DNA of 64,000 nucleotides from Humulus lupulus (Eukaryota > Streptophyta > Magnoliopsida > Rosales > Cannabaceae), in the NCBI RefSeq assembly GCF_963169125.1, contig NC_084794.1:73133665-73197664 (forward strand). The letters are read 5' to 3'. The position numbers were made by a program, and so were the translations under genes. This document shows, piece after piece, positions 10,561 through 22,602 of this stretch. The first letter of the stretch is position 1. Each line of letters begins with the position of its first letter. The notes under the pieces are model-generated. The model saw nothing but the letters and a program-made list of their open reading frames with translations, did no database searches and was not told where the DNA came from.

Positions 10561-13500
10561 AGTACCGGCAGAGGTGTTCGCCATTCCACTAGTTTTTTAT
10601 TAGTTCTCCACTCAGTCGAGCTATCTTGTATGTCCCTAGTGGGATCACCTCCTCCACAAGGTATGACCATTCCTAATTAGGTCCTAGAACCCTTGTTGCA
10701 GTGTCCTTAGTGTTTAGGAACACCCTCCTGAGTACTAAGTCTCCAACTTGGAATTTTTGATCTTTCACCCTGGAGTTGAAGTATCTGGACACTTTTCACT
10801 GATGTGCTTCTACTCTGAGACTTGCCCTTTCTCATCTTTCTTCGATTAAATCGAGCGACTCTTCAATTAGTTTATGGTTCCTCCCTTAATCGTATGTCTC
10901 TCGTCTATGCGCTGAAGGAGTGAGTTCAACCAGCAACATGGCTTCATACCCAAACGCCAAGGAGAATGGTGTATGGCCTATTATTGTTCGATTCGTTGTT
11001 CGATGTGACCATAGGACCTTCAGATGTATTTCTTGCCAGGCTCCTTTGGCTTGTTCAAGGCGTTTCTTTAGAGTGTCTTTGATAGTCTTGTTCACTGATT
11101 CTACTTGACCATTGGCTTGGGGGTGTGCTACCGAGGAAAAAATCTTTGTGATTCCATGCCTCGTACAAAATTCGGTGAACATATCACTGTCAAATTGAGT
11201 CATATTGTTCGATACAATCTTCTTCGGTAGACCAAATCGACATATGATATTCTTCACCACAAATTCTAAGACTTTCTTAAGGTGATGGTGGCGAGCGGTT
11301 CTATTTCAGTCCATTTTGTGAAGTAGTCTACGGCTACAACAACAAATTGGACTCCTCCCCTTCCCGTGGGTAGCTTCCCGATCAGGTCGACTCCCCATAC
11401 AGCGAAGGGCCAAGGGCTTTGCATTTGTGTTAATTCATTAGGTGCCGCCCGGGGTATCTTGGAGAACATCTAACACTTGTGGCATCTTCTGGCATACTCC
11501 ATCGAGTCTTCGTTCATCGCCGGCTAGAAGTATCCTTGCCTTAGGATCTTCATTGATAGGCTCTGCCCCTCAGCGTGATCTCCACAAAACCCTCATGTAC
11601 CTCGATCATTAACAACTTTGACTGGTCTGGTGTAATGCACCTTAGCAGTGGTAAGGAGTACCCTCATCGGTACAGGACCCCTTCAACTATCATATATCGT
11701 GCAACTTATCTCACCACCTTCCTTGCTTTGTTCCGATCACTGGGTACTACTCCTTGGTTGAGATATTTAATAATAGGGGTCATCCATTTATCTCCTAACT
11801 TAACAGGTAGTGCCTCCTGCTTGGTTATGCTTCTTTCTACCAAGTATTTGATGGGAACGACATTTAGGGTGTCTGCATCTTTGGCGCTGGCAAGCTTGGC
11901 TAAGGCATCAACATTGGAATTCTACTTCCTCAAGACTTGTGTAATCAAGTATCTCTTGAACTGTGCCAACAAGTCCTTCACCTTCTTCTGGTATTACACC
12001 ATCCTAAGTCCCTTGGCTTGATACACCCCCAAAACCTACTAGCTGGGAATCACTAAATATCTCCAGGGACTGTGCATGCACATCTCGAGATAAGCATACT
12101 CCTGCTAGCAATGTCTCGTACTCATCCTCGTTGTTTGAAGCGTTGAATCCAAATATGAGAGCGCAATGGATTCGATGATTCTCTGGAGTGATCAGTATGA
12201 TTCCTGCGCCTGAGTTATGCTCATTGGATGCTCCATCAAAATACAACTTCCATATGGGAGTATCTACTTCCTTCTCGGTATCTCCATTCTTTGATTCGTA
12301 GGAAGGGTCTTCAAGGTTGGTGCCCTCGTCTACGGAGTCCTCTAATGCTTGTCCTTTTATCGCCGTCCTCGGATGATAAGTGATATCAAACTATCCTAAC
12401 TCCACCACCCATTTGAGTAACTGTCCTGAGGCCTCTGGCTTCTGAAGAACTTGTCGTAGTGGTTGATCGGTTAGGACTTGGATCGAGTGAGCTTGGAAGT
12501 ATGGACGCAACTTCTGAGGGGCAATTACTAAATAGTAGGCTAGCTTTTCAAGAGGGGGATACCTAAACTCTGCACCTAGTAGCCTTTTATTGATATAGTA
12601 CATAGGGTGTTGTACCCTGTTCTCTGCTTTCACCAAAGCAGTGTTGATTGCATGCTCGATGATTGCCAAATAGATGAATAACACTTCACCGTCTATTGGT
12701 TTTGCTAGGACGGGAGGTTGAGTGAGATGTTCCTTCAAGGCTTGGAAAGCTTTCTCGCATTCCTCAGTCCATTGGATCTTCTTGTTGCCCCTTAGTAAGT
12801 TGAAGAAGGGGACACACTTGTACGTAGACTTTGATATGAACCTACCGAGGGCAACTACTCTCCCAGTTAAGCTTTGCACTTCTTTGATTGTGGTAGGTGA
12901 CTTCATGTCGATCAATGCTTTGATCTTCTCGGGGTTAGCCTCGATTCCATGTGAATTGACTATGTATCCTAGAACTTACCAAAACCAACTCCAAATGAGC
13001 ACTTGAGAGGATTTAACTTCATGCGATACTTTCTAAGTATTGCAAAGCATTCCTCCAAGTCTTAAACATGCCCTCCAGCTTCTTTGGACTTGACCAACAT
13101 GTCATCGACATATACCTCCATATTTTTTTCGATCAAGTCTCGGAACATGCCATTCACTAAAAATGCATCCATGAATGAGAGTATTTCATGTCCTGCAATT
13201 GCATCGACCAGTTGGTTTATTCTGGGTAATGGGAAGCAGTCTTTGGAGCAAGCCTTGTTTAGATCTGTGAAATCCACACATGTCCTCAACTTCCTGTTTG
13301 GTTTTGGGACCAGCATGGGGTTTGATACCCAGTCTGGGTAGTAGGACTCCCTCATAAAATTATTTTCCTTAGTCGCTCGACCACCTCCTTCAGGGCTTGA
13401 GATCCGTCTTTGTCAAGCAGTCTCCTCTTTTGTTGCACCGGTGGGTAGTTTTGTCCACATTGAGGATATGGCTTATCACTGATGGAGAAATTCCAACAAT

Positions 13501-13716
13501 GTCCTTATGTGACCAGGCAAAGATGTCTTGGTTCTTCTTCAAAAATTCTACAAACAGTGCCTTAATTTCCACCTTTAGTTCTTTCCCAACTTTGATTACT
13601 CTAGTCGGGTCCTCCTCATCTAGTAAGACTTTGTCAAGATCTTCGACTGGTCCTACCCCACATGACGTCATCCCCAAAGCGAAGATCGATGTCGTTTCCC
13701 TCACTTTGGGAAACTT
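10560..13716 (-). pseudogene. pol of element A, main part (protease C-terminal side, RT, two RNases H, integrase)
   Basis: Read on the minus strand from 13716, the region encodes the linker with DIFAWSHKDIVGISP, the RT with CVDFTDLNKACSKDCFPLPR (13250 region) and YVDDMLVKSK (13110 region), the first RNase H with QPLRQVLQKPEASGQLLKW (12440 region), the second Tat-type RNase H with YFDGASNEHNSGAGIIL (12180-12246), and the integrase with GVDLIGKLPTG, DYFTKW and HPQANGQVESVNKTIKDTL (10900-11440). RT lacks the stretch between FMDA and LVNGMF that contains the conserved YSGYNQI and FGLKNA motifs. Many stops and shifts separate the pieces. It is an inactive relic of the same gene found intact in order in element N. 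Confidence 0.88.
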
Positions 13717-13721
13717 GTTAC

Positions 13722-14344
13722 TGTTGGAAAAATATTCAGAGCACACAGAGAAATTGGCGTGGTGGACCCATTTCGTAGAACAACAACAATAAAAAAATTT
13801 CATTAATCATATAAATAGTTTATATGACCAAGAAAACAATCCAGACACATTAACATACAATATAATTAATCATGCAAAAAATATATAAATACACAATATA
13901 TTTATATATAACATATAAATACAAAAAATTCAAGAACATATACAATTACCTCTTGAAGTCTATCAAGTGTCCTTGAGTCTTTTCGTATATTTATCAATCT
14001 TCCTATCGAAAGCTTTAAGCACTCAAACCACAATCTTCCGGAGTGTTCTCTACACCTCAAGATGTGTATGGGCACAAAGGGAACATGAGTTTGTATTTTT
14101 AGGAATCGCAAATATTTCTCAACACATGAGACCTTGGATTATGGTCTGAGAATGACTAGAATAAAGAATAAGAAAGAAAGAGTTTTTGTCTAACAAAAAT
14201 TCTATGAACTTTTCTGAATTGCATCTGATATGTGTAGTGTATTGTGTTATCTTCTTTTCTCTTTATTCTATATCATATATATAGAGATATTTCTATGACT
14301 TTATTATTCCTAATAATAATAGTAATATTATAAAATATCATAAT
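13722..14344 (-). mobile_element. Solo LTR, family X copy 2, left half
   Basis: This is the reverse complement of the 3' end of the family X LTR, starting TGTTGGAAAAATATTC. It is preceded by the duplication GTTAC (13717-13721). It is cut at 14344 by insertion of element N. The right half is 27460-29042, and together they give about 2.2 kb. The match to the copy at 1885-4159 runs through the segment with AACAACAACAATAAAAAAAT. Confidence 0.9.
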
Positions 14345-15314
14345 TGTTATCCCCAAAATTTAAAAATGATGATGTGGCAATAGAAATGACAAGTGGCAAG
14401 GAATGGATGGGTGACCTGGCTTAGGAGTAGCCCAGTAGGCCATTGAGGAATTTTGACTGGCTTGAGAAGTGTCATGACCGACCAGGCATGACCTTGTCCG
14501 ACCAGTCACGTGCTTGTCTGCCCAGGAATGACCTTGTTTGCCCAGGAATGACCTTGTCTGCCCAGGAATGACCTTGTTTGCCCAGGAATGACCTTGTCTG
14601 CCCAGGAATGACCTTGTCTGCCCAGGCGTGACCTTGCCTGCCCAGGCATGACTTTGTCCGACCAGGCATGAACTTGGCCGATCGGTCATGACCATGTCCG
14701 ACCAGCTAAGTGCATGTCTGCCCAGCTAAGTGCATGTCTGCCCAGTCAAGTGCATGACTGCCCAGTAAAGGTGTGGCCGACCAGACTGAAGGTGATGTGG
14801 ATCAACTAGATAGAGCAGGACTACGTCAAGATTCCCAGAAACGGCTTCAACAAGAATCGGTCTTGGCATACGCGAGAATCTCTCATTTATCCCACGAATA
14901 TGGTGTACTGTTATATTTTGAATATTATTGTAAATTAAATATAATGAGAATGGCAAAATATCCCGATTATGGGGATATCATCTGTACGATCCTAAACCTA
15001 TAAATACAAGGCTTATGGCATCAGAAAGGGAGTTTTTTTTTTAATTCTGAACTTTTGATTTGAATTTTCTAGAGAGAGAAAGTACTTGTATTTGAGAGAA
15101 TTTTTGTATTCTTGAAATCTACACTGAAGAAACTCAGTTGATTCAGGTTCATCTGATATTGAGTGTAGATAGATAATCATAACTCTAAGTGGATTAGGCT
15201 ATTACCATCACATTGGGACTGAACCACTATAAAATCGTCTGTGTCGTTTAATTTCTCTTGAAAGTTTTATCGTTTTTGACGTTCTCACGTCGTTGGCCAA
15301 AAACACGGTCAACA
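14345..15314 (+). repeat. 5' LTR of element N
   Basis: It starts TGTTATCCCC and ends GGTCAACA. U3 carries a 20-bp minisatellite (14468-14785). A TATA box TATAAATA lies at 14999-15006, giving a transcript start about 30 bases downstream. The leader after the LTR reads TTTTGGTGCTTTCATTGAG, identical to that of element A. I could not assign the primer tRNA. It is not the usual initiator-Met site TGGTATCAGAGC. Confidence 0.92.
14468..14785. repeat. 20-bp minisatellite in U3 of element N
   Basis: About sixteen degenerate units of 20 bp built on TGACCTTGTCTGCCCAGGAA, with variants GTCCGACCAGGCATGAACTT and TAAGTGCATGTCTGCCCAGC. The 5' LTR has five AGGAATGACC units where the 3' LTR (26720-26770 region) has one, which explains the 79-bp length difference between the LTRs. 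Confidence 0.9.
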
Positions 15315-15369
15315 TTTTGGTGCTTTCATTGAGAGCCTGAAGAGAAAGACAGACGGTCCCTGAGATATT

Positions 15370-17484
15370 ATGGCGCCTAAGAACACCAATGCAGCCTCCA
15401 AGAAGACAGGCTCCTCTAAAGAGCCTGCCAGATCAGAAGGTCCTAGCCTTCAAGACCGTGAGACTGAGCCTAGAGTCGTACTCGAAAATGTAACCCCAGA
15501 GGTTGAAGAGCTCCAGGAAGCCATGAGCGCTTTCCAGGAGGAGATGGCACAGTTCAATGCCAGACAGGAGGCGTTCGCTGAAGAAATGGCTAGGCAGAAT
15601 GCCGCATTCGAGCAACAAATACGGGAAATGGACACCAAGAGTGAAGAGATCCGGCAATAGCAGGAGGAGGCCGATAGGCGACATCGCGAGGCTGCACTCG
15701 CTCTGGAGGTAGCTACGCAGCTGACCCGGGCCAATGCCCAAGCTATATCTGGAGTGGCAGCCACCCCAGGAGCAAGGACCACAGAAGCTGGTTGTAAGAA
15801 CACTGATAGACCCCACTCTCGCGGACCAAGCAGGGGTGGTAGTAACCCACCTGGTCGTGAGGAAGATGGAGTCCGGTCAGACACTGCCTCAACTCAAAGG
15901 GGGAACTCTAGAACCCCCTCAAGGAGCCACCGATCAAAGACTTCCAGGTCAGGAAGTCATAAGTTAGGTAGCAAGAAAACACCTCCTGAGCAGGAGCACA
16001 ATAGAGCTCCTCGAGGTAAAGAAACTTCCCACTTCAAGGATGGGCATGGGCGTGATGAAGCTGACAGTCATCACACTGACCACTCGAAGGAGAAGAATAA
16101 TGATAACCATCGAGCAGGAAAAGATCGCCCAGCTCAGACAGGAAGGCCACCATTGCATTCCAACTAGCGCAGTGGCAAGGAGCATGTTCCACCCAGCAAA
16201 CCTTCCGAGAAGACTCGGAGTACAGTATTCGATCGATTGGGAAAGCACACTACTCAGAAGGATCTAAGGGACGTCATTGCTGATAGAAGAAGGACCGTCC
16301 CAGTCGAAGGGCAAGAGCCAATCCGACCTACCAGTCGAGTAGAAATACTCGATGATGGTTTGCCGGATAGGAGCGCCCGACCAGGCGGTCCCGAAAATGA
16401 GTCCCTAGTAGTGGCCCCAGGCATCCAAGCCCAGCTTGATGCTTTGACAGCAGCAGTTCAGAGTCTGTCAAAACGACCATCTGCGATTGATCCGGTAGAC
16501 CACAGGAGTGGCAGCCCTTTCTATGCTCGAAGTAGAGCAGCTCAACCACCAGTGAAATACAAAGCACCGGTACTGCCAATTTATACAGAAAAGGCAGACC
16601 CGATAAGGCATGTTGGGAAGTTCAAAGATCAAATGGAGCTGCTCGGGGTGAGTGATGACTATCGCTGCAGAGTCTTCCCCACCACATTGTCCGACACTGC
16701 CCAGGAGTGGTATTGGAAGTTTAAGCCTAACTCCATAACTTCTTGGGAAAGTTTTAGAAAGGAGTTTTGCAGGCAGTTTAGTGCTGCTCGGACCCCTCCT
16801 GTTTATGCCAATCACTTGGCAGATATTAAGCAAGGAAAAGATGAGTCTCTTAAGAACTACATACAAAGGTTCATGAGAGAAGCTAACCGAGCTACTGCAG
16901 TTGGAGATGAGGGGAAGATGGTGGCAATTTCTTCTAGAATTATCTATCGGAGTCCTTTGTGGGACAGCATTCATCGAAATCCAATTTCAACATTACAACA
17001 ATTTTTGGACCGGGCGGACAAATACATGAAGTGGGATGATGCGATTGAGAAGGGAGAGAAGGGCCTGAACAACCCGAGTGGATCGACTGATCCTCCCAAG
17101 AATGGTGGAAATGATCAAAATGGTGGTAAGAAACGTGGGAATAACGGGTCTGACCGCCATAATGAGAAAAAGGCTAAGTCGGGACCAAAAGACAAGCCAA
17201 CAAAGTATGAACCTCGATTCACCAACTACACCACTCTTTCGGCGAGCCGAGCGGAGATCTATCTGGCCAGTCATCAAGAGGTCCCTTACCGAAAACCCCC
17301 ACCTATCAAGAAGGAGATGAGTAAAAGAGACATGAACAAGTTCTGTCGCTTCCATGGAGACTATGTGCAATCATCTCAAAGATGAAATAGAGTTTCTCCT
17401 CTGGTCGGGGAAGCTGAAGAAGTATCGAGCAGAGAAGACCCAGGGAGAGGGAAGTAACAACAATCCTGGGTTCAAGTGGCAATG
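15370..17484 (+). pseudogene. gag of element N (broken)
   Basis: The frame opens at ATG 15370, 55 bases after the LTR, with MAPKNTNAASKK. A glutamate- and glutamine-rich coiled coil follows (EEMAQFNARQEAFAEEMARQ). TAG stops interrupt at 15658 and 16165, but the frame continues in phase to the retrotransposon gag core: FPTTLSDTAQEWYWKFKP, FRKEFCRQFSAART and SLKNYIQRFMREANR (16640-16900). At about 17363 a small deletion removes the middle of the zinc-knuckle-like region (FCRFHGDY then CNHLKDEIEFL) and shifts the frame. It ends at TGA 17482. Gag would form the particle shell, but this copy cannot make an intact protein. Confidence 0.88.
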
Positions 17485-17485
17485 A

Positions 17486-20400
17486 TCCCCACCTTTGCAA
17501 CCTGAACCTGTGGACTTCACACTAGATACCATATGTGGAGGTCCACATCTTGCTGGAGATAGCAATAAGGCGAGGGAGAGGTATGCTCGCACCCTTCGTC
17601 ATGAGTTGGATGCAGCATCAACCTCCGAAGTTATGACAGTGGAGGAGCGACCACCAAAGAACCCAAGATACGAAAGTGAGTCCCTCACTTTCACTAAAGA
17701 AGATGCTCGACACGTGAGGTATCCTCACAATGACCCTCTTGTTGTGACAGTCCAAATTGCCAATATGAAGGTGAAGAGATGTCTGGTCGATACAGGGAGT
17801 TCTGTGAACATTATTTATAAGTCATCCTTCGAGAGGATGAAGTTATCTATCAATGACTTGAAGCCGTGCTCTCAAGTCATTTATGGGTTCACTGGAGAAG
17901 GATTGTCACCAGTTGGAACTATCAAGTTGCCAGTTACGACGGGGGAGGCTCCCAAACATGAGACAGTAATGACCTAGTTTTTGATTGCTGATTGCCCATC
18001 CGCCTACAATGTGGTTATTGGTCAACCACTGCTCACAAGCTTACATGCAACAGTTTCAATCTGGCACCTTTCCATGAAGTTCCTGACCAGTGCAGGCATA
18101 GGCTGCGTCTAAGGAGACCAGAGGGAGGCTAGGGAGTGCTATAATGCCTCAGTAGCTAAAGCAAGGAAGGGGGCCAAGGAGAGCAACATGATTGTATGTG
18201 CTGAGAGAGAGGAGGTGGACGAGATGGATGTCGACCTGAATTTTGTAGTTGTAACCGATCGGGAAGAGATGTTAGAGGAGTTTGGCCAAGAGAGCGCTCT
18301 TGGTTTAAAAGAGTAGAAAACCCCATTCGGTGATGAAGTCACCAAATAGGGCGTTGCCCAAAGCGAGGGAAGGGATTTTGATCCTCGCTTTGGGGATTAT
18401 GAAAGTGATGTGGGACCGTCCGAGGAGTTAGAGGAGGTCCTGATAGATGCAAATGACCCGACCAAAGGGGTCAAGATTGGAAAAAAGTTGAAAGCAGAGG
18501 TGAGAGTACAGCTGATAGAATTCTTGCGAAGGAATCAAGATGTCTTTGCCTAGTCTCACAAGGATATGGTGGGTATCTCACCAACTGTGATCAGCCACGT
18601 GCTCAACGTGGATGAAAGTTATCCAGTGGTGCAGCAGAAGAGGAGATTGCTCGACAAAGATCGAGCAAAGGCCCTTAAGGAGGAGGTAGAGCGACTAAAG
18701 GAGAATGGGTTTATAAGGGAAGCATATTACCCTACCTGGGTTTCAAACCCAGTGTTGGTGCCCAAACCCAATGGAAAATGGAGGACTTGTGTAGATTTTA
18801 CTGACCTGAACAAAGCATGCCCCAAGGATTGCTTTCCTTTACCGAGAATAGACCAGTTGGTAGATGCAACCTCTGGTCATGAAACATTGTCCTTCATGGA
18901 TGCATATTCAGGGTACAACCAGATCAGCATGCATCCTCCTGATAGGGCTATACTGCTACAGGGTCATGCCCTTTGGACTGAAGAATGCAAGAGCTACCTA
19001 CCATCGTTTGGTGAATGGTATGTTCTGTGACTTAATCGGCAAGAGCATGGAGGTGTACGTAGATGATATGCTGGTGAAATCAAAGGAAGCTGAAGGGCAT
19101 GTGCGAGACTTGGAGGAGTGCTTTGCAATACTGAGAAAGTACAGCATGAAGTTAAACCCCCTCAAGTGCTCATTTAGAGTGGGTTCTGGAAAATTTCTTG
19201 GGTTTATTGTGAACTCCCGAGGAATAGATACAAACCCAGAAAAGATAAAGGCTCTCATAGAAATGAAGTCTCCTGCCAGAATTAAGGATGTGCAAAGCTT
19301 GACTGGGCGGATTGCAGCTCTAAGCAGGTTCGTCTCCAAATCAACGAACAAGTGTGTCCCGTTTTTTAACCTGCTTAGAGGAAGCAAGAAGTTTGAGTGG
19401 ACAGTAGAATGTGAGCAAGCTTTCCAAGCCATAAAGGAACATTTGGCCCAACCTCCTGTTCTTTCGAAGCCCGTTGATGGAGAAGACCTCTTTGTGTACC
19501 TAGCAGTCACGGAGCACGCTGTTAGTGCTGCCCTAGTACGAGAAGAGGATAGAGTGCAGCACCCGGTATACTATGTCAGCAAACGGTTGATAGGAGCAGA
19601 ATCCCGGTATCCCATGATCGAGAAGTTGGCTTATTTCTTGGTACTTGCATCATGAAAATTGCGGCCGTACTTCCAGGCACACCCCATTAAAGTCCTTACT
19701 GACCAGCCTCTACGCCAAGTCTTACAGAAGCCGGAGTCGTTTGGTCGGCTACTTAAATGGGCAGTTGAGTTGGGCCAATTCGAAATCAAGTACCAATCGA
19801 GATCTGCTATTAAGGGTCAGGCTTTAGCAGATTTCATTGCTGAATGTACCAGGATCGCTGATGTTCCCGACCAGCAAGAGCGTGTCACTGAGCAAAAAGA
19901 GGAACTTCCTACTTGGCAACTTTTTGTTGATGGGTCGTCGAATGAGCATCATTCAGGAGCTGGGATTATATTGGTCATGCCAGAGAAACACCGAATTCAT
20001 TGTGCATTAAGGTTCGAATTTAATGCATCTAATAATGAGGCAGAGTATGAAGCCCTCCTAGCAGGCTTGCGCCTGGCTAGAGATATGCATGCCCGGTCGG
20101 TGGAAGTGAACAACGATTCCCAATTGGTGGTCTACCAATTCTTGGGGGAATATCAGGCAAGGGGCCTACGCATGGTGGCATACTTAAATAAGACCAAGGG
20201 TCCGCTAGCACAATTCGAGGAGTACACCATCAAGTTAGTACCACGAGAGCAGAACTCTAACGCGAAAGCTCTAGCAAAGCTAGCTAGTGCAAAAGATGCC
20301 GAAACTCTGAATATAGTATCGGTGGAATACTTGGCGGAGCCAAGCATTGATGAACAAGAAGCCATGCCAATCACGATAGCTGACACCTGGATGACTCCCA

Positions 20401-21596
20401 TCATTGCTTACCTTGAGCAAGGAACCCTCCCAGATGATCGTAATGAAGCAAGGAAGATTATGAGGCAAGCTGCTAGGTACACCATGATGGATGGAGTGTT
20501 GTATAGAAGAGGGTTGCATAACACCCGACTAGTCAAAAAATTTATTAGCTGAAGTGCACGAAGGGTTCTGTGGAGATCATGCTGGGGGCAGAGTCTATCT
20601 AAAAAGATTTTGTGGCAAGGATTTTTCTGGCCTACAATGAACGAGGATTCTATGGAGTATGTGAAGAAGTGTGATAAGTGCTAGAGATTTTCTAAAGTGC
20701 CCAGGGCGCCTCCGAATGTCATAAAGCAAATGTAGAGCCCATGGCCTTTTGCAGTGTGGGGCATTGATCTGATCGGGAAATTGCCCAAAGGGAAAGGAGG
20801 AGTGCAGTTTGCAGTGGTTGCGGTGGATTATTTCACTAAGTGGACTGAGGCCAAACCACTAGCCATGATCACCTCAAAGAAAGTGTTGGACTTTATGGTT
20901 AAGAATATAATATGTTGCTATGGTTTTCCCAAGAAGATAGTGTCTGACAACGGCACCCAATTTGACAGTGACATATTTACCGATTTTTGCGCTCGGCATG
21001 GCATCACAAAAAGTTTTTACTCGGTAGCCCATCCACAAGCCAATGGGCAGGTTGAAGCCGTAAACAAAACTCTGAAGGACACTCTGAAAAAGCGTCTGGA
21101 GTGAGCTAAGGGTGCGTGGGCGAAAGAATTGCCAGAAGTCCTTTGGTCATACAGGACTACTGCCCGGACAGCAACTGGCCATACCCCATTTTCTTTGGCA
21201 TATGGGTATGAAGCCATGTTACCTGTTGAAGTAGACCCACCATCTCATCAAAGGACCATGTACAACCAGGAGGAGAATCATCAATTGCTAGCAGAATCTT
21301 TGGACTTTCTCGAGGAGAGACAAGAGAAGGCAAGCTTGAGAGTTGCTGCTCATCAGCAAAAAGTGGCGCGCTACTTCAATTCAAAAGTCCGAGATCGAAA
21401 GTTCCAAGTCGGAGATTTGGTCCTCAGAAAGGTGTTCTTCAGAGACCCGACAGTTGGCGTACTAGGACCAAACTGGGAAGGACCGTATCAAATTGAGCAA
21501 ATCTTGCCACCTGGCACCTACAAGCTTACTCGGTTAAATGGAGAGCTGATCAAGAACTACTGGAATGGCGAGCACTTGAGGAAATATTATCAATAA
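17486..21596 (+). pseudogene. pol of element N (protease, RT, RNase H, second RNase H, integrase; broken)
   Basis: The order is aspartic protease (CLVDTGSSVNIIY, 17785-17820), RT (TCVDFTDLNKACPKDCFPLP at 18785-18845, FMDAYSGYNQI, then YVDDMLVKS near 19060), first RNase H (LTDQPLRQVLQKPE, 19695-19740), a second RNase H of the type that marks Tat elements (LFVDGSSNEHHSGAGIILV, 19920-19980, with NNEAEYEALLAGL and NDSQLVV), and integrase (GIDLIGKLPKG, SDNGTQFDSDIF and HPQANGQVEAVNKTL, 20755-21080). The C-terminal part ends LIKNYWNGEHLRKYYQ. Stops occur at about 17975, 18109, 18553, 19653 and 21102. Frameshifts lie near 18320, 18955 and 20535. The first-strand machinery is therefore dead although all motifs are still readable. 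Confidence 0.9.
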
Positions 21597-22602
21597 ATAC
21601 TACTTACAGAGTAGTAGCTTTGTATCAAGTGCTTAACTTGTTATTTAAGTTTGTATTGTTTGAGACTCGTTATTAGACACGTTTTGTCATTTATTTATTA
21701 CGAGTAATAAAAGAGATCACGCGCAGCGTGGTCGAATCTTGCTACAAATTTTGCATATGTGTTGATTATTCTTGCTTGGCAGTGTTCAACTGCCATTACA
21801 ATTTAAACAAAACAGGTCTTCTAAAAATAAATATACATATATACCGGGCAGTGTTCAACTGGTCGGTATCCATCAGATGAATGACCAACATTTAAATAGT
21901 TGCATGTTTTTGTAGTGGTTAACTGCTGAAATATGTTTGTATATTCTATGTGTTTCACGAGTAGTAGCTGCTCGGACAAATTCGGTCAAGTAGCAAGTGA
22001 TCAAGGATTTTTCAACCCTCAATCACTTGGGGGCACATAGAGTATACTGGCGTGCACATAAGGTATACTGGCGTGCACATAAGGTATACTGGCGTGCACT
22101 TCAACACAGGCAATAAGAGCACGAGCAAATATATCTGTTTTTAGGCTGACTTGTAAATTTTTGAAGTCCAAAAAGGCCATTAAGCTAACTTGTTTGACAA
22201 AGCTTAAGTAACTTAAAATTTTTAAAATTTTAAGTTAAAAGCAGATATTCGTGTGATAATAAACGTTATGCTCATAAAATGATAGAGCAATAAGAGTGTG
22301 ATAAAATATATTTAGTATGGACTTATGAAATGTTTAGAATTTCTAAGTTAGAAAAATAAGTACTCATGTGAAAATAAAGGGCGTACAGAGACTTTACTAT
22401 TCACAATAAACTTGTAATGTTTTAAGTGTAAAAAGACATAAATGTTTCAAGTTAGCTAAAAAAGAAAAGTAAAGTGCAAATGCCAAACAGCTCGATCATA
22501 CGAGCAAGAGTATATAACAAAAAACAAAATAAGGTATGATAGAAGGCTGGTAGGACAACAACTTGTCTGGTCGAGCAGAAGCTTCTCTCGTAGGATGAGG
22601 GA
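21597..22602. other. Spacer between pol and the antisense gene of element N
   Basis: No gene is visible. It contains scattered words resembling the LTR minisatellite (ACTGGTCGGTATC near 21860-21875) and a small tandem repeat at 22034-22099 made of three 21-bp units (CACATAAGGTATACTGGCGTG). Both flanking genes end here, so two convergent transcripts would overlap or terminate in this spacer. Confidence 0.6.
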
